Shown here one piece after another: positions 25,141 to 33,948 of a stretch of 64,000 bases of DNA. Under the pieces are notes generated by a model. The model worked only from the letters and a program-made list of their open reading frames with translations. It ran no database searches and was not told the DNA's origin. Position 1 is the stretch's first letter. Every line of letters begins with the position of its first letter. Both the position numbers and the translations under genes were made by a program. Origin of the DNA: Paenibacillus brasilensis (GTDB lineage: Bacteria > Bacillota > Bacilli > Paenibacillales > Paenibacillaceae); assembly GCF_009363115.1 (NCBI RefSeq), contig NZ_CP045298.1:4523501-4587500 (forward strand). The letters run 5' to 3'.

Positions 25141-25503
25141 ATGGCGTTTATGATATCCCAGCGGGCTTTTATCAAAATTTATCTGATCACAATGGTGGAG
25201 AGGCATCGCGGTTATGGATATCAGATGCTCGAATCTATGAAGGATGAGTTTAGCGGCTTCGGATATGTTCCGCCTCAGAGTGAGGTCTACCGAGCGCTGC
25301 ATGAGCTGGTACAGGAAGGTGTTTTTTACCGTACCAAGCGATTAAAAGGGACAGACCCGCGCGTGGATTTCCAGGAAATTGTGCTCTATCATTTTACAGA
25401 TGATGGGGAGGAGAAGGCCCGACTTTATAAAAAGCAGGTTAAAGCCGATTTGGACCGCTGCTTAGGTATGCTGCATAAAGCGGAACAAGACAACTATTCC
25501 TAA
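25141..25503 (+). CDS. rtp: Replication terminator protein (Rtp)-like winged-helix protein
   Basis: A 120-residue winged-helix protein that resembles Bacillus subtilis Rtp over its whole length: QRAFIKIYLITM near the start, SEVYRALHEL in the recognition region, EIVLYHF in the wing, and a C-terminal dimer helix ARLYKKQVKADLDRC. Rtp binds Ter sites and blocks replication forks. The PadR regulator family shares the fold and is the main alternative. It lies 16 bp before a Gfo/Idh/MocA oxidoreductase gene, an unusual partner for a fork-trap protein. Start ATG follows GGAGGAGG. Confidence 0.75.
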   Translation: MAFMISQRAFIKIYLITMVERHRGYGYQMLESMKDEFSGFGYVPPQSEVYRALHELVQEGVFYRTKRLKGTDPRVDFQEIVLYHFTDDGEEKARLYKKQVKADLDRCLGMLHKAEQDNYS

Positions 25504-25519
25504 CCACGAAAGGATGAGA

Positions 25520-26527
25520 ATGATGGGTAGAAAGCTGAAATGGGGAATTTTGGGTACTGCGGAGATTGCCCGAATCGCTGTAATTCCGGCAGTTCAGCAA
25601 TCTGAACGCGGAGAAGTGCTTGGAATTGCTAGTCGTAATGCTGACAAAGCCGCCGAGATCGCCCGGGAATTCGATATTCCGAAAAGCTATGGAAGCTATG
25701 AGGAGCTGTTGGCTGATCCCGAAATCGGGGCGGTGTATATCCCGTTGCCAAACCATCTGCATGAAGAGTGGACGATTCGGGCGGCGGAGGCAGGAAAGCA
25801 TGTTTTATGCGAAAAACCATCTTCTCTCAGTTCGGCCGGGACTAGCCGTATGATTGAAGCCTGTAAAAATGCAGGCGTAATTTTTGCAGAAGCCTTTATG
25901 TATCGCTATCATCCAAAGCATCGAAGAATTAAGGAAATCATCAATAGCGGGGAAATTGGCGACATTCGCGGCATTCATTGCACATTTACGTTTAACAATG
26001 CCGATCAGGCAAATAATGTGCGTTTTAATAAAGGGATGGGCGGCGGCTCGTTATATGATGTAGGTGTGTATCCGATATCAGCGGCTCGTATGTATTTGGA
26101 TCGGGAGCCTGAGGCAGTGACGGTACATGCCTTATTTTCTCCAGAGCATGACAACGTTGATATGATGGCTTCCGGCTTGCTGGAGTTTCCGGGCGGGGTC
26201 AATCTCACCTTCGATTGCGGCATGTGGGCCGCGAACCGCTCCAATATGGAAATTCTCGGCAGCAAAGGCACAATCGCGATGCCCAAAATGTTCGGCTGGG
26301 AAAGAACATCTGTTGTACCACAAATCTTCGTCCACGTCGGTTCGGTTACGCGCGAGGAACGTCTTAAAGGCTTTAATTCCTTTGAGCTGCAAGTGAATGC
26401 TTTTGCCGAGGCCGTGCTTGACGGTGTTCCGCTGCCTTACGAGCCAGAAGATGCGGTCAGCAATATGAAAGTGATCGACGCATGTATTGAATCGGCTCAC
26501 AGTCGGAAACGGGTGGAAATCGGGTAG
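25520..26527 (+). CDS. Gfo/Idh/MocA-family oxidoreductase
   Basis: A 335-residue NAD(P)-dependent sugar or inositol dehydrogenase-like enzyme. The Rossmann start is KWGILGTAEIARIAVIPA. The EKP motif (HVLCEKPSSLS) and the C-terminal substrate-binding beta domain are present. ATG 25520 or 25523 follow AAAGG; the first ATG, 25514, overlaps that site. The substrate is unknown. Confidence 0.88.
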   Translation: MMGRKLKWGILGTAEIARIAVIPAVQQSERGEVLGIASRNADKAAEIAREFDIPKSYGSYEELLADPEIGAVYIPLPNHLHEEWTIRAAEAGKHVLCEKPSSLSSAGTSRMIEACKNAGVIFAEAFMYRYHPKHRRIKEIINSGEIGDIRGIHCTFTFNNADQANNVRFNKGMGGGSLYDVGVYPISAARMYLDREPEAVTVHALFSPEHDNVDMMASGLLEFPGGVNLTFDCGMWAANRSNMEILGSKGTIAMPKMFGWERTSVVPQIFVHVGSVTREERLKGFNSFELQVNAFAEAVLDGVPLPYEPEDAVSNMKVIDACIESAHSRKRVEIG

Positions 26528-26580
26528 ATTGAATAAGAGTAATCGGATAGAAGTATTAACCGTATTGCAAAAAGGTTAAG

Positions 26581-26615
26581 AAAAGCAGCCTGTCACAAGG
26601 ACAAGCTGCTTTTTA
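26581..26615 (+). terminator. Terminator after the Gfo/Idh/MocA gene
   Basis: AAAAGCAGC...TGTC pairs with GACA...GCTGCTTTTT. It lies between this gene and the convergent YteA-like gene. Confidence 0.8.
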
Positions 26616-26667
26616 GTTCAACGAATACATACGCATACAGACAGCCTTCGAGCCTTTGCGTTGCGCC

Positions 26668-27051
26668 TCACATACCTTCATCATAGCTTGCAGCATCGCG
26701 CTTGGCAGCTGTTGCAGGCGAGTTGGATGTGCCGTATTCTTCAACTGCATCCCATGAACCCGCATCGTCAAAACGTCCAGCATTTCGTTGTCGCACTTCA
26801 CCTGCACCCTTGGGTGGGGGAGTCATGACCTGCTCCTCTATAGGGCAGTCATTCGATAGCTCCCGATTTGGTGTATGCTCGACTGTATACGCGGTGTATG
26901 GAATGGCTTGCAGACGTTCAAAAGGGATTTCTTCCCCGCTCTCCACGCATATTCCGTACGTTCCTTTCTTCATGCGTTGAAGGGCTGCATTGATCTGCTC
27001 CAGCAACATATGTTTCAGCTCAGCAAGCTGTGATTCGCTCAAATGGTTCAT
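26668..27051 (-). CDS. DksA/TraR-type YteA-like stress protein, internally shortened
   Basis: A 127-residue relative of B. subtilis YteA. The family C-terminal core is present (NAALQRMKKGTYGICVESGE, then EIPFERLQAIPYT). In YteA-type proteins a region of roughly 50 residues with a YDNHPAD-type motif separates the first helix from this core. Here the first helix (SESQLAELKHMLLEQ) joins the core directly, in frame. The start is set at 27051, after GGAGAG. Function and stability of the short form are uncertain. Confidence 0.75.
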   Translation of the reverse strand: MNHLSESQLAELKHMLLEQINAALQRMKKGTYGICVESGEEIPFERLQAIPYTAYTVEHTPNRELSNDCPIEEQVMTPPPKGAGEVRQRNAGRFDDAGSWDAVEEYGTSNSPATAAKRDAASYDEGM

Positions 27052-27197
27052 GATTTTATCTCTCCTTCGTCGTCTGGATGTAGTTGTACATATGCTTTGT
27101 TTATACCCGCTCACAGGACTGGGCAATCAGCAGAGACTTTTATTACCAGCCTAGAATGTGATATAAAAAGAATAGTGTGTTAAGGAGGGAATAACCG

Positions 27198-27575
27198 ATG
27201 GATGAACATATGAAGCGTCGTCTGGATAAGCAAAAACAGTTATTTAAACAACTGGGCATTCAGCTGGACGCGCTCTCCATTCATGAAAAACAGTTTAAAA
27301 ACAAAATACGTGGCTATGATCCGGACGAGGTAGATGCTTTCCTGGACGAAGTGATCAAGGATTATGAACGCTTTTATGCGAATATAGCCGACTTGATGGA
27401 CAAGTGGCAGGAGCAGCAGGCAACGATACGTGATTTGAAAAATGCACCCAAGCCTGCCGCCGATTTCAGCGGACTTGATCGTCGTCAACTGGAGGATATC
27501 GTCAAGCAGCTCGAATATAGCGTACGCCAGTTGAAAGTACGATTGCGTCCTGAAAATGACTATTTTCCGGAGTAA
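27198..27575 (+). CDS. DivIVA-domain protein, GpsB-like
   Basis: A 125-residue cytoplasmic protein with the DivIVA/GpsB N-terminal domain (IRGYDPDEVDAFLDEVIKDY, residues about 37-56) and coiled-coil segments after it (around residues 58-80 and 95-115). GpsB/DivIVA proteins recruit cell-wall and division enzymes. The N-terminal extension of about 25 residues differs from classic GpsB, so the exact subfamily is open. Start ATG is 8 bases after AAGGAGG. Confidence 0.85.
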   Translation: MDEHMKRRLDKQKQLFKQLGIQLDALSIHEKQFKNKIRGYDPDEVDAFLDEVIKDYERFYANIADLMDKWQEQQATIRDLKNAPKPAADFSGLDRRQLEDIVKQLEYSVRQLKVRLRPENDYFPE

Positions 27576-27674
27576 GGTGCAGTAGGTTCTGTGTCGATGC
27601 CTCTTTAATGTGGTATGATGGAAGTACGCATTTTGCACAACATTAAATGAGGCACACATATAAAGGTGGTTAAC

Positions 27675-28109
27675 ATGAGTACCCATTTTTCCGTTAGTAT
27701 CCATTGTCTGCTTCTACTGGCAGAAGGAGCGCCGGAGCGAATGACTTCGACGCTGATCGCATCCAGTATCAATACGAATCCGGTTGTCGTGAGAAGAATT
27801 ATGAGCCGACTCAAGCAAGTGGGTTTGGTTGATTCATCGCCGGGAGCACGCGGCTTTCGTTTGAGCATGTCGAGCTCAAACATTAATCTTAAAATGATAT
27901 ATGAAGCGACCAAGGATGAAGGGCCGTTGTTCTCCATTCATACCGACAGCAATCATAATTGTGAGGTCGGCAAGAACATAGACGCTTTGTTAGACGGTTT
28001 ATATACCGTGGCAGAAGAGAAAATACAGGCGTTTTTCGAGACCGTTACGCTGCGAGATCTGGAACAGGCGCTCCAGCAGCGGGTTGGACAGCAGAGTTCG
28101 TCTGTGTAG
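27675..28109 (+). CDS. Rrf2-family transcription regulator
   Basis: A 144-residue winged-helix regulator of the Rrf2 group: THFSVSIHCLLLLAEGAP at the start, then TNPVVVRRIMSRLKQVGLV as recognition helix. It lacks the three-cysteine cluster of IscR/NsrR (only one Cys, in HNCEVG), so it resembles the YwnA subgroup. ATG 27675 is used because AAAGGTGG precedes it. A phosphoesterase gene follows 24 bp later. Confidence 0.83.
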   Translation: MSTHFSVSIHCLLLLAEGAPERMTSTLIASSINTNPVVVRRIMSRLKQVGLVDSSPGARGFRLSMSSSNINLKMIYEATKDEGPLFSIHTDSNHNCEVGKNIDALLDGLYTVAEEKIQAFFETVTLRDLEQALQQRVGQQSSSV

Positions 28110-28133
28110 AGACGCCGGTAAGGAGCATCTAAT

Positions 28134-28634
28134 ATGAAAATCGTCGTACTATCAGATACTCATATGCCGTACCGAAGCAAGGCGCTTCCGAGTCGGCTTG
28201 TACAGGAGTTAAAAGACAGTGATCTCATTCTCCATGCCGGAGACTGGACGGACTGGTTCGTATATGAACGCCTGGCGGAATTTGCGCCTGTGCAAGGAAT
28301 TGCCGGGAACAATGATGGAATAGATATCGTAGAACGTTTGGGCTATCAGCGAATCGTTGAAGTCCGGGGCAAACGGATTGGTATGGTTCATGGTCATGGC
28401 TGGCGCGGCTCGACAGAGAATATTGCGCTGAATACGTTTAAGGGAGAAACGCTGGATTGCCTGATTTACGGACATTCGCATATTCCGGTGGTCAAAAGGG
28501 TGGGAGAGCTGCTTGTTCTGAATCCCGGTTCTCCGACGGACAAACGTGGTGAGGACGAATATTCATTTATCGTGCTGAACCTTGAAACTGGGCAGTTAAA
28601 AGCACAGCTTGTTCTTTATCCAGATAAACATTAA
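28134..28634 (+). CDS. YfcE/MJ0936-type metallophosphoesterase
   Basis: A 166-residue calcineurin-like phosphoesterase. The metal-binding motifs are DTHMP near residue 7, HAGDWTD, GNNDG, HGHGW and YGHSHIP, in the right order. It probably cleaves a phosphodiester. It is likely co-transcribed with the Rrf2 gene ahead and with the ferredoxin-like gene 32 bp behind. Confidence 0.88.
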   Translation: MKIVVLSDTHMPYRSKALPSRLVQELKDSDLILHAGDWTDWFVYERLAEFAPVQGIAGNNDGIDIVERLGYQRIVEVRGKRIGMVHGHGWRGSTENIALNTFKGETLDCLIYGHSHIPVVKRVGELLVLNPGSPTDKRGEDEYSFIVLNLETGQLKAQLVLYPDKH

Positions 28635-28666
28635 GCAATCAACAACCGTTGATTAAAGGGGAAGTT

Positions 28667-29011
28667 ATGGCTATATTTGAATTGGAACCGATGAAGCATC
28701 ATGTATTGATCTGTAATGGAGGTACATGTATGCGGCATGAGGGTGAAGAAGTAACACAGGCAATCCGGGATGAAATCCGTAAACAAAACGCAGACACTTA
28801 TATTCATACGACCCGCACTCGCTGTAATGGCCGTTGTCACGATGCTGCGGTTGTGATCGTATACCCTCAAGGTGACTGGTATGGTCAGATGACGCCTGCT
28901 GCGGGGACACAGCTGGTACAGAAGCTCGTGGAGGGAGAAAAGCTGGAAACCCATCTTTTTCATGAGTGTACAGGCAAATCCCGTTCGGAATCATCCAGCA
29001 ACGTAAAATAA
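28667..29011 (+). CDS. Thioredoxin-like [2Fe-2S] ferredoxin domain protein
   Basis: A 114-residue protein with a short thioredoxin-fold ferredoxin. Its four cysteines are arranged as CNGGTC and RCNGRC, fitting a 2Fe-2S centre. ATG 28667 follows AAAGGGGAAG; the TTG at 28649 adds only the region covering that site. A tail of about 20 polar residues follows the fold. Electron partner unknown. Confidence 0.8.
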   Translation: MAIFELEPMKHHVLICNGGTCMRHEGEEVTQAIRDEIRKQNADTYIHTTRTRCNGRCHDAAVVIVYPQGDWYGQMTPAAGTQLVQKLVEGEKLETHLFHECTGKSRSESSSNVK

Positions 29012-29144
29012 GTAAGATTAGAACATAAAATAAATACGAAAAGTAGGGAAAATCTTTACGGAGATTTTCTCTTTTTTGCGTTTAATCTCTGTCTTGGAAG
29101 GTAAAAGTATACTATGGACAACAAGCCGAGAGGGAGGGAAACAA

Positions 29145-29423
29145 ATGACCCGATTTGACAATGATCTGCACGATCAGGATGAAAAAAAGGAACGGACAGG
29201 GAGAGAACCGGCAGAGCATGATGTACAGGAGCAGACCCTAAGCCGGGATCATGCGGAGCAGTATCCGACGGAGCGGGAGAGCTTGTTCGACCGTTTTGAG
29301 AGTGAGCAGACGGTAGATGCGATCCCTGTAGAGGATTTAAAGATGGAACGTCAGGAGGAATTCGACAAGGATGTAACCAAGCACACCTCTTCCAGCGAGA
29401 AAAAATACAAAGGTGATGCATAA
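29145..29423 (+). CDS. Highly charged hypothetical protein
   Basis: A 92-residue acidic, very hydrophilic protein rich in Glu, Asp, Lys and Arg, without cysteine or hydrophobic core; probably disordered. ATG 29145 has a good GGAGGG site and is preferred to the frame opening at 29076. No family recognised. It precedes a stand-alone nitroreductase gene. Confidence 0.65.
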   Translation: MTRFDNDLHDQDEKKERTGREPAEHDVQEQTLSRDHAEQYPTERESLFDRFESEQTVDAIPVEDLKMERQEEFDKDVTKHTSSSEKKYKGDA

Positions 29424-29455
29424 AATAGCAGGCAACTGGTAATATTTAAAAAGAA

Positions 29456-29475
29456 ATATCTTGACATTAAGATAT
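29456..29475. promoter_or_regulatory. Palindromic operator before the nitroreductase gene
   Basis: ATATCTTGACATTAAGATAT is a perfect 7-bp inverted repeat with a 6-bp spacer. It contains a TTGACA that may act as the -35 box, with TATAAT-like sequence just downstream. It resembles the operators of MarR-type thiol/quinone sensors such as MhqR. Confidence 0.6.
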
Positions 29476-29531
29476 GTGTATAATATATTTAGTTACGAAA
29501 AGTAATTAATTTTTCTCAGGAGGTAACAAAA

Positions 29532-30134
29532 ATGTCTAAAGACTTCTTTACAGCTCTGAAAGAAAGACGCTCCTATTACGGTATCAGCAAAGAACAAGTA
29601 ATTTCCGATCAAAAGATTCAAGAGATTGTAGAGGAAGCTGTTAAATATACACCTACCTCGTTTAACTCCCAAACTTCACGCGCGGTTGTATTGCTCGGAG
29701 AGCACCATGACAAACTGTGGAATATTACGGAGGATATTTTGCGTGAGGTTGTAGGCAATGAGGAACAATTCAAATCTACTGCTGAGAAAATGAACGGCTT
29801 CCGCAGCGGCTACGGAACGGTCTTGTTCTTTGAAGACAATAACGTTGTAGCGGGTCTGCAGCAACAATTTGAAGCGTATGCAGACAATTTCCCAATCTGG
29901 TCTAACCAATCGAATGGTATGCTGCAACTGGTGGTGTGGACAGCTCTGGAGCAAGAAGGACTGGGCGCATCCCTTCAGCATTACAACCCTTTGATCGACG
30001 AAAAAGTAAAAAATGAATGGAACATCCCAGAACATTGGAAACTGATTGCTGAAATGCCGTTCGGTAAACCAACCTTCCAACCAGGTGACAAAGAATTCCA
30101 ACCTGTTGAAGAACGCGTAAAAACGTTTAAATAA
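29532..30134 (+). CDS. Nitroreductase-family FMN oxidoreductase
   Basis: A 200-residue FMN-dependent nitro/quinone reductase. It starts DFFTALKERRSYYGISK, which carries the FMN-binding Arg, and continues with VKYTPTSFNSQTSRAVVLL. The family C-terminal motif GKPTFQPGDKEF is present. RBS AGGAGG is strong. It stands alone, with a palindromic operator upstream and a terminator downstream, fitting a stress-induced detoxification gene. Confidence 0.9.
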   Translation: MSKDFFTALKERRSYYGISKEQVISDQKIQEIVEEAVKYTPTSFNSQTSRAVVLLGEHHDKLWNITEDILREVVGNEEQFKSTAEKMNGFRSGYGTVLFFEDNNVVAGLQQQFEAYADNFPIWSNQSNGMLQLVVWTALEQEGLGASLQHYNPLIDEKVKNEWNIPEHWKLIAEMPFGKPTFQPGDKEFQPVEERVKTFK

Positions 30135-30172
30135 GTCAGAAAATACAAACGAACAGGTTTCATACTGAGCAG

Positions 30173-30199
30173 AGCGCTGTGGTATCCACAGTGCTTTTT
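30173..30199 (+). terminator. Terminator after the nitroreductase gene
   Basis: AGCGCTGTGG pairs with CCACAGTGCT around TAT, and TTTT follows. Confidence 0.75.
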
Positions 30200-30377
30200 G
30201 TCATTCCATTCGATTACGTGATTAATCTCTGGAAATGCGCTGATTTTGGGATTAATTCGGATGCCGGAAGGTGATGCTACGTTTAAAATCATATGAGAAG
30301 GTTACACATGAGAAGAATACTCATGAAAAAACAACAGGGGTGTTGTTTACAAGTCATTATGAAGGAGGTAACAGCGC

Positions 30378-31301
30378 GTGACCTATGATTGCATTATTAT
30401 TGGTGGAGGGATTGCCGGGCTGCAAGCAGCCATTCAATTGGGAAGATACAGCAGCCATCGCGTTCTGGTAATAGATTCAGGATATGGTCGATCTACGCTG
30501 TGCCGTCAATATCATAATATTCTAGGCTTTCCTGACGGTATAGCTGGTGAAGAGCTAAGGCGGCTTGGACGACATGAGGCCACTAGACTGGGAGTCGAAT
30601 TGGTTAAGGGGAAGGCGATACAAGCGCGTAAACAGGAGGAGCTTTTTGACATTGAAATTGAAGAGGGAACGGTATACTCCTCCAGAACGTTACTGCTGGC
30701 CACGGGACTAACTGACCGTTTTCCCAAGCTGGAAGGACTTGAGGCCTGCTTGGGCAACAGTGTGTATGTCTGCCCGGATTGTGATGGCTATGAGGTTCAG
30801 GATCGGAGCACGGTGGTGATCGGAGCGGGGAAAGCGGGAGCGTCCATGGCTCTGATTTTATCAGCACGTACCGATCAGTTGGTTTATGTCAATCACGAGC
30901 GGTCGGAAGTTCCGAACGAGCTTATGACCAAGCTGCGGGAGAAAGGAATTGGATATCGAGAAGCAGCGATTTCCCAAATCATAACCGGGAAGCCTGGGGG
31001 GTTTGAAGGAGTTCGGCTGGATGGGGGAGATGTAGTTCGCGCGGAACGGGGCTTTTTGGCCTTTGGTGGAAATCATGTTCATTCAGAGCTGGCAGAGCAG
31101 TTGGGTGTCCATTTGCTGCATAACAAGCATATCGAGACGCATCCTCGCAGCAAAATGACAAATATCGAAAATGTATGGGTAGCCGGCGATTTGGGAGCTC
31201 ATGCCGAGCAAGCGACTGTAGCGATGGGGGAAGGGGCGACAGCGGCCATTTGGATACACAAGGTGTTGTCCGGTATGCAAACAAAAGTACCGCAACTCTA
31301 A
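30378..31301 (+). CDS. Thioredoxin-reductase-like NAD(P)/FAD oxidoreductase
   Basis: A 307-residue two-domain flavoenzyme. The FAD site is YDCIIIGGGIAGLQAAIQLG, the redox pair is in VYVCPDCDGYEV, the NADP site is VVIGAGKAGASM and the second FAD site is VWVAGDLGAHAEQ. The CPDC pair suggests disulfide reductase activity. GTG 30378 follows AAGGAGG. The substrate may be a thioredoxin- or bacillithiol-type partner. Confidence 0.87.
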   Translation: MTYDCIIIGGGIAGLQAAIQLGRYSSHRVLVIDSGYGRSTLCRQYHNILGFPDGIAGEELRRLGRHEATRLGVELVKGKAIQARKQEELFDIEIEEGTVYSSRTLLLATGLTDRFPKLEGLEACLGNSVYVCPDCDGYEVQDRSTVVIGAGKAGASMALILSARTDQLVYVNHERSEVPNELMTKLREKGIGYREAAISQIITGKPGGFEGVRLDGGDVVRAERGFLAFGGNHVHSELAEQLGVHLLHNKHIETHPRSKMTNIENVWVAGDLGAHAEQATVAMGEGATAAIWIHKVLSGMQTKVPQL

Positions 31302-31311
31302 GAGCTGCGGC

Positions 31312-31641
31312 TTAAAAGGAGGGATATGTCCCCGTTTGTACATGCTGACCGAAGCGTTTCAACTGATCACTCATGCCGTATTTACGTAAAATCTCAGTTT
31401 GCTTGCTGCCAATCAGATCAAAATGGGGATAGGGCTGACGCTGATGAATATATCGCGGGTCCAAACCGTTATTGCTGCACCATAAGCTCAGCTTGTCCAA
31501 ATCAGAACAGCCCACCTTGGTAACAGTTGTAATTCTTGGAAATCGTTCGTCCAGCCAGTAGTGCGTCAGAAAAGCAATTTCACCGCGGTCGACCTCTCTT
31601 TTCCAGGCTGCAAGCTCCTGGCGGGTAATACCAAATGCCAT
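31312..31641 (-). CDS. YneQ-like conserved hypothetical protein
   Basis: A 109-residue protein like B. subtilis YneQ (MAFGITRQELAAWKREVDRG at the start, then IAFLTHYWLDERFPRITTVT). Function unknown. I start it at 31641, where AAAGGA lies 8 bases upstream. It is convergent with the flavoenzyme gene, with only 10 bp between the two stops. Confidence 0.78.
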   Translation of the reverse strand: MAFGITRQELAAWKREVDRGEIAFLTHYWLDERFPRITTVTKVGCSDLDKLSLWCSNNGLDPRYIHQRQPYPHFDLIGSKQTEILRKYGMSDQLKRFGQHVQTGTYPSF

Positions 31642-31784
31642 CAGTCTCATCCTTTCATGGCTCATCCCAAAAGCGTGGGCTGCTGAGTAGTTGTACCATT
31701 ATTTTGTATGCGATTGCTTGTATTATGATCCTTACAAAGCAACACAATAACAGGAGACCGTGTAGGACGCTCTCCTGAAGGCGG

Positions 31785-32105
31785 TTAAAGCCATCTTTCG
31801 GCCCAGCTCTCGACACCATTCAATGCATCACCGAGTTCCTTCCCCTTGCGTGTCAGCGAATACTCGGTACGCACAGGTCGCTCTGTGATGACATTGCGAA
31901 GGATCAGGCCGGAAAGCTCTAGTTCCTTGATGCGTTCGTTCAGCATACGTTTGCTAAGATCAGGTATGGAGACGTGAATTTCACTGAATCGTTTGGGATG
32001 TTCCATTAAAGTATGAATGATAAGAGCGGTCCATTTTTTGCTGATGATCTGAAAGGACTGTTCCACCTTACCGCACAAAAGCTTAGGCTGCCTGTCGTCG
32101 CTCAT
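31785..32105 (-). CDS. HxlR-family regulator
   Basis: A 106-residue winged-helix regulator: CGKVEQSFQIISKKWTALII near the start carries the family Cys and WTALII, then FSEIHVSIPDLSKRMLNERI and YSLTRKGKEL. HxlR proteins often sense electrophiles through that Cys. Upstream, AGTAACT occurs twice (32150 and 32169), a candidate self-operator. Confidence 0.9.
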   Translation of the reverse strand: MSDDRQPKLLCGKVEQSFQIISKKWTALIIHTLMEHPKRFSEIHVSIPDLSKRMLNERIKELELSGLILRNVITERPVRTEYSLTRKGKELGDALNGVESWAERWL

Positions 32106-32149
32106 CTGAATCCCCTCAATTTCATTGTTGTTTTAAACAGTATACTAAA

Positions 32150-32175
32150 AGTAACTGTGTATACCAATAGTAACT
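32150..32175. promoter_or_regulatory. Direct repeat upstream of the HxlR gene
   Basis: AGTAACT is repeated with a 19-bp period (32150-32156 and 32169-32175), about two helical turns apart. This spacing suits a dimeric regulator acting on its own promoter. Inference from position only. Confidence 0.4.
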
Positions 32176-32298
32176 ATATCATGTTGTAGCAACTGTGACA
32201 TTTTTAACATTTTTTTCTCATTCCTTTCGTCAATCATACCACAGAAAACATTATCATTACAGGATATATCGAGTGTTCACGATTTCGCTAAAATTTGA

Positions 32299-32328
32299 TT
32301 GACTTGCCCCTTATTTTGGGTGTATTAT
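32299..32328 (+). promoter_or_regulatory. Sigma-A-type promoter of zwf
   Basis: TTGACT (32299) and TATTAT (32323) are separated by 18 bp. They lie about 70 bp before the zwf start. Confidence 0.6.
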
Positions 32329-32396
32329 GGGTTACGTTAATTCCTCAGGTAACTTTTAATAACCTCATCTTTTATAATGGGAAGAAGGAATAATTC

Positions 32397-33899
32397 ATGG
32401 ATTCAATGACTTTTGTCTTATTTGGAGCGACAGGGGATTTGGCGAAACGCAAAATTTACCCTGCCTTGTATAATTTGTTTGTAGAAGGTAAAATTCCGGC
32501 TTCCTTTTCTGTAATTGGGATGGGGCGTCGTGAAGTGGCTGACGAGCAATTTCAAAGTAATGTGGAGCAATCCATTAGGGATTTTTCCAGACGCGTGAAT
32601 GATGACCGTGCACAAATGGATCAATTCTTGAGTGCTTTCCGCTACAGTGCTTTGAATGTCAATCACCCGGAAGATTATAAAAAGCTGCTGCAGCTTGCTG
32701 AGCAACGTGAAAATGATTTGGGAATTCCGGGGAACCGCATGTTTTACTTATCGGTGGCACCGGAATTTTTTGATGTGATTGCCCTCAACATTCGGGAAAG
32801 TGGTTTAGCCGAAACTAAGGGATGGAAACGGCTTATTATCGAAAAACCGTTTGGACATGATCTGGAATCGGCACGTGAGTTGAATGATCGTTTGAGCAGA
32901 ACATTTGCTGAGGATGAGATTTATCGTATTGACCACTACTTGGGCAAGCCGATGGTGCAAAACCTGGAAGCTCTGAAGTTTGCTAATCCATTGCTTCAAG
33001 GAGTTTGGAACAATCAGTACATTGCCAATGTGCAAATTACCGCTTCCGAGATCGTTGGGGTTGAAGAGCGCGCTGGGTACTACGATCATTCCGGAGCTAT
33101 TCGTGACATGGTACAAAATCACATGCTGCAGGTGCTGATGATGACAGCCATGAACAAGCCTGTACATGTAACGGCTGATCAGGTGCGTGACGAAAAAAGC
33201 AAGGTCATGCAGGCGTTGCGTCCGCTTGATCCTTCGGATATTGCTTCCAGTGTTGTTAGAGGGCAATATACGAGTGGTGAGATTAACGGAAACGCAGTTC
33301 CTTCCTATAAAGAAGAACCGGGTATTGAACCTGATTCGCATAACGATACATTTATTTCAGCTCGCCTATGGATCGACAATGAGCAATGGTCAGGTGTGCC
33401 ATTCTATATTCGTACCGGCAAACGCATGAAGGAAAAATCCACACGTATCGTTGTGGAATTCAAGAAGGACACCACCGATCCATATGCTGCTCAAGGGCAG
33501 CCATCTGAACCAAACTTACTTATCATTCATGTAAATCCGGATGAAAAAGTAACCCTTCGTCTGAACAGTAAAGACCCGATGAACAATGGTCAACTGGAAA
33601 CGGTCCTGATGAACTATGATTCAGAGGACAAGGCTGTCCCGGAAGCTTATGAGCGCCTTATCTTTGATGCGCTGCGCGGCGACTCCACCTTTTTTGCTCA
33701 CTGGAATGAAGTTGAGCTTTCATGGATGTGGGTACAGCCCGTACTGGAGGCTTTTGCTCGTGGAGAAGTTCCGCTTCATTCTTATGCAGCAGGCTCCTAT
33801 GGTCCAGAAGCTTCAGACCAATTGTTGGAGAAACAGGGCTTTACATGGTGGCTGGATCAAAAGTCCGAAACTTCTGAAAAAGCAGTTGTTCGTGCTTAA
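32397..33899 (+). CDS. zwf: Glucose-6-phosphate 1-dehydrogenase
   Basis: First enzyme of the oxidative pentose phosphate pathway, producing NADPH. The 500-residue protein has the NADP site VLFGATGDLAKRKIYPALY and the substrate-binding RIDHYLGKPMVQN. It is of normal length with no lesion. ATG follows AGAAGGA at 7 bases. gnd lies 49 bp downstream, so both are probably one operon, and a lactonase gene for the step between them is at 37821. Confidence 0.95.
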   Translation: MDSMTFVLFGATGDLAKRKIYPALYNLFVEGKIPASFSVIGMGRREVADEQFQSNVEQSIRDFSRRVNDDRAQMDQFLSAFRYSALNVNHPEDYKKLLQLAEQRENDLGIPGNRMFYLSVAPEFFDVIALNIRESGLAETKGWKRLIIEKPFGHDLESARELNDRLSRTFAEDEIYRIDHYLGKPMVQNLEALKFANPLLQGVWNNQYIANVQITASEIVGVEERAGYYDHSGAIRDMVQNHMLQVLMMTAMNKPVHVTADQVRDEKSKVMQALRPLDPSDIASSVVRGQYTSGEINGNAVPSYKEEPGIEPDSHNDTFISARLWIDNEQWSGVPFYIRTGKRMKEKSTRIVVEFKKDTTDPYAAQGQPSEPNLLIIHVNPDEKVTLRLNSKDPMNNGQLETVLMNYDSEDKAVPEAYERLIFDALRGDSTFFAHWNEVELSWMWVQPVLEAFARGEVPLHSYAAGSYGPEASDQLLEKQGFTWWLDQKSETSEKAVVRA

Positions 33900-33948
33900 A
33901 CATTAACAAACAGACAATATATTTTTGCTACGGCAGGAGGCCTTTACA

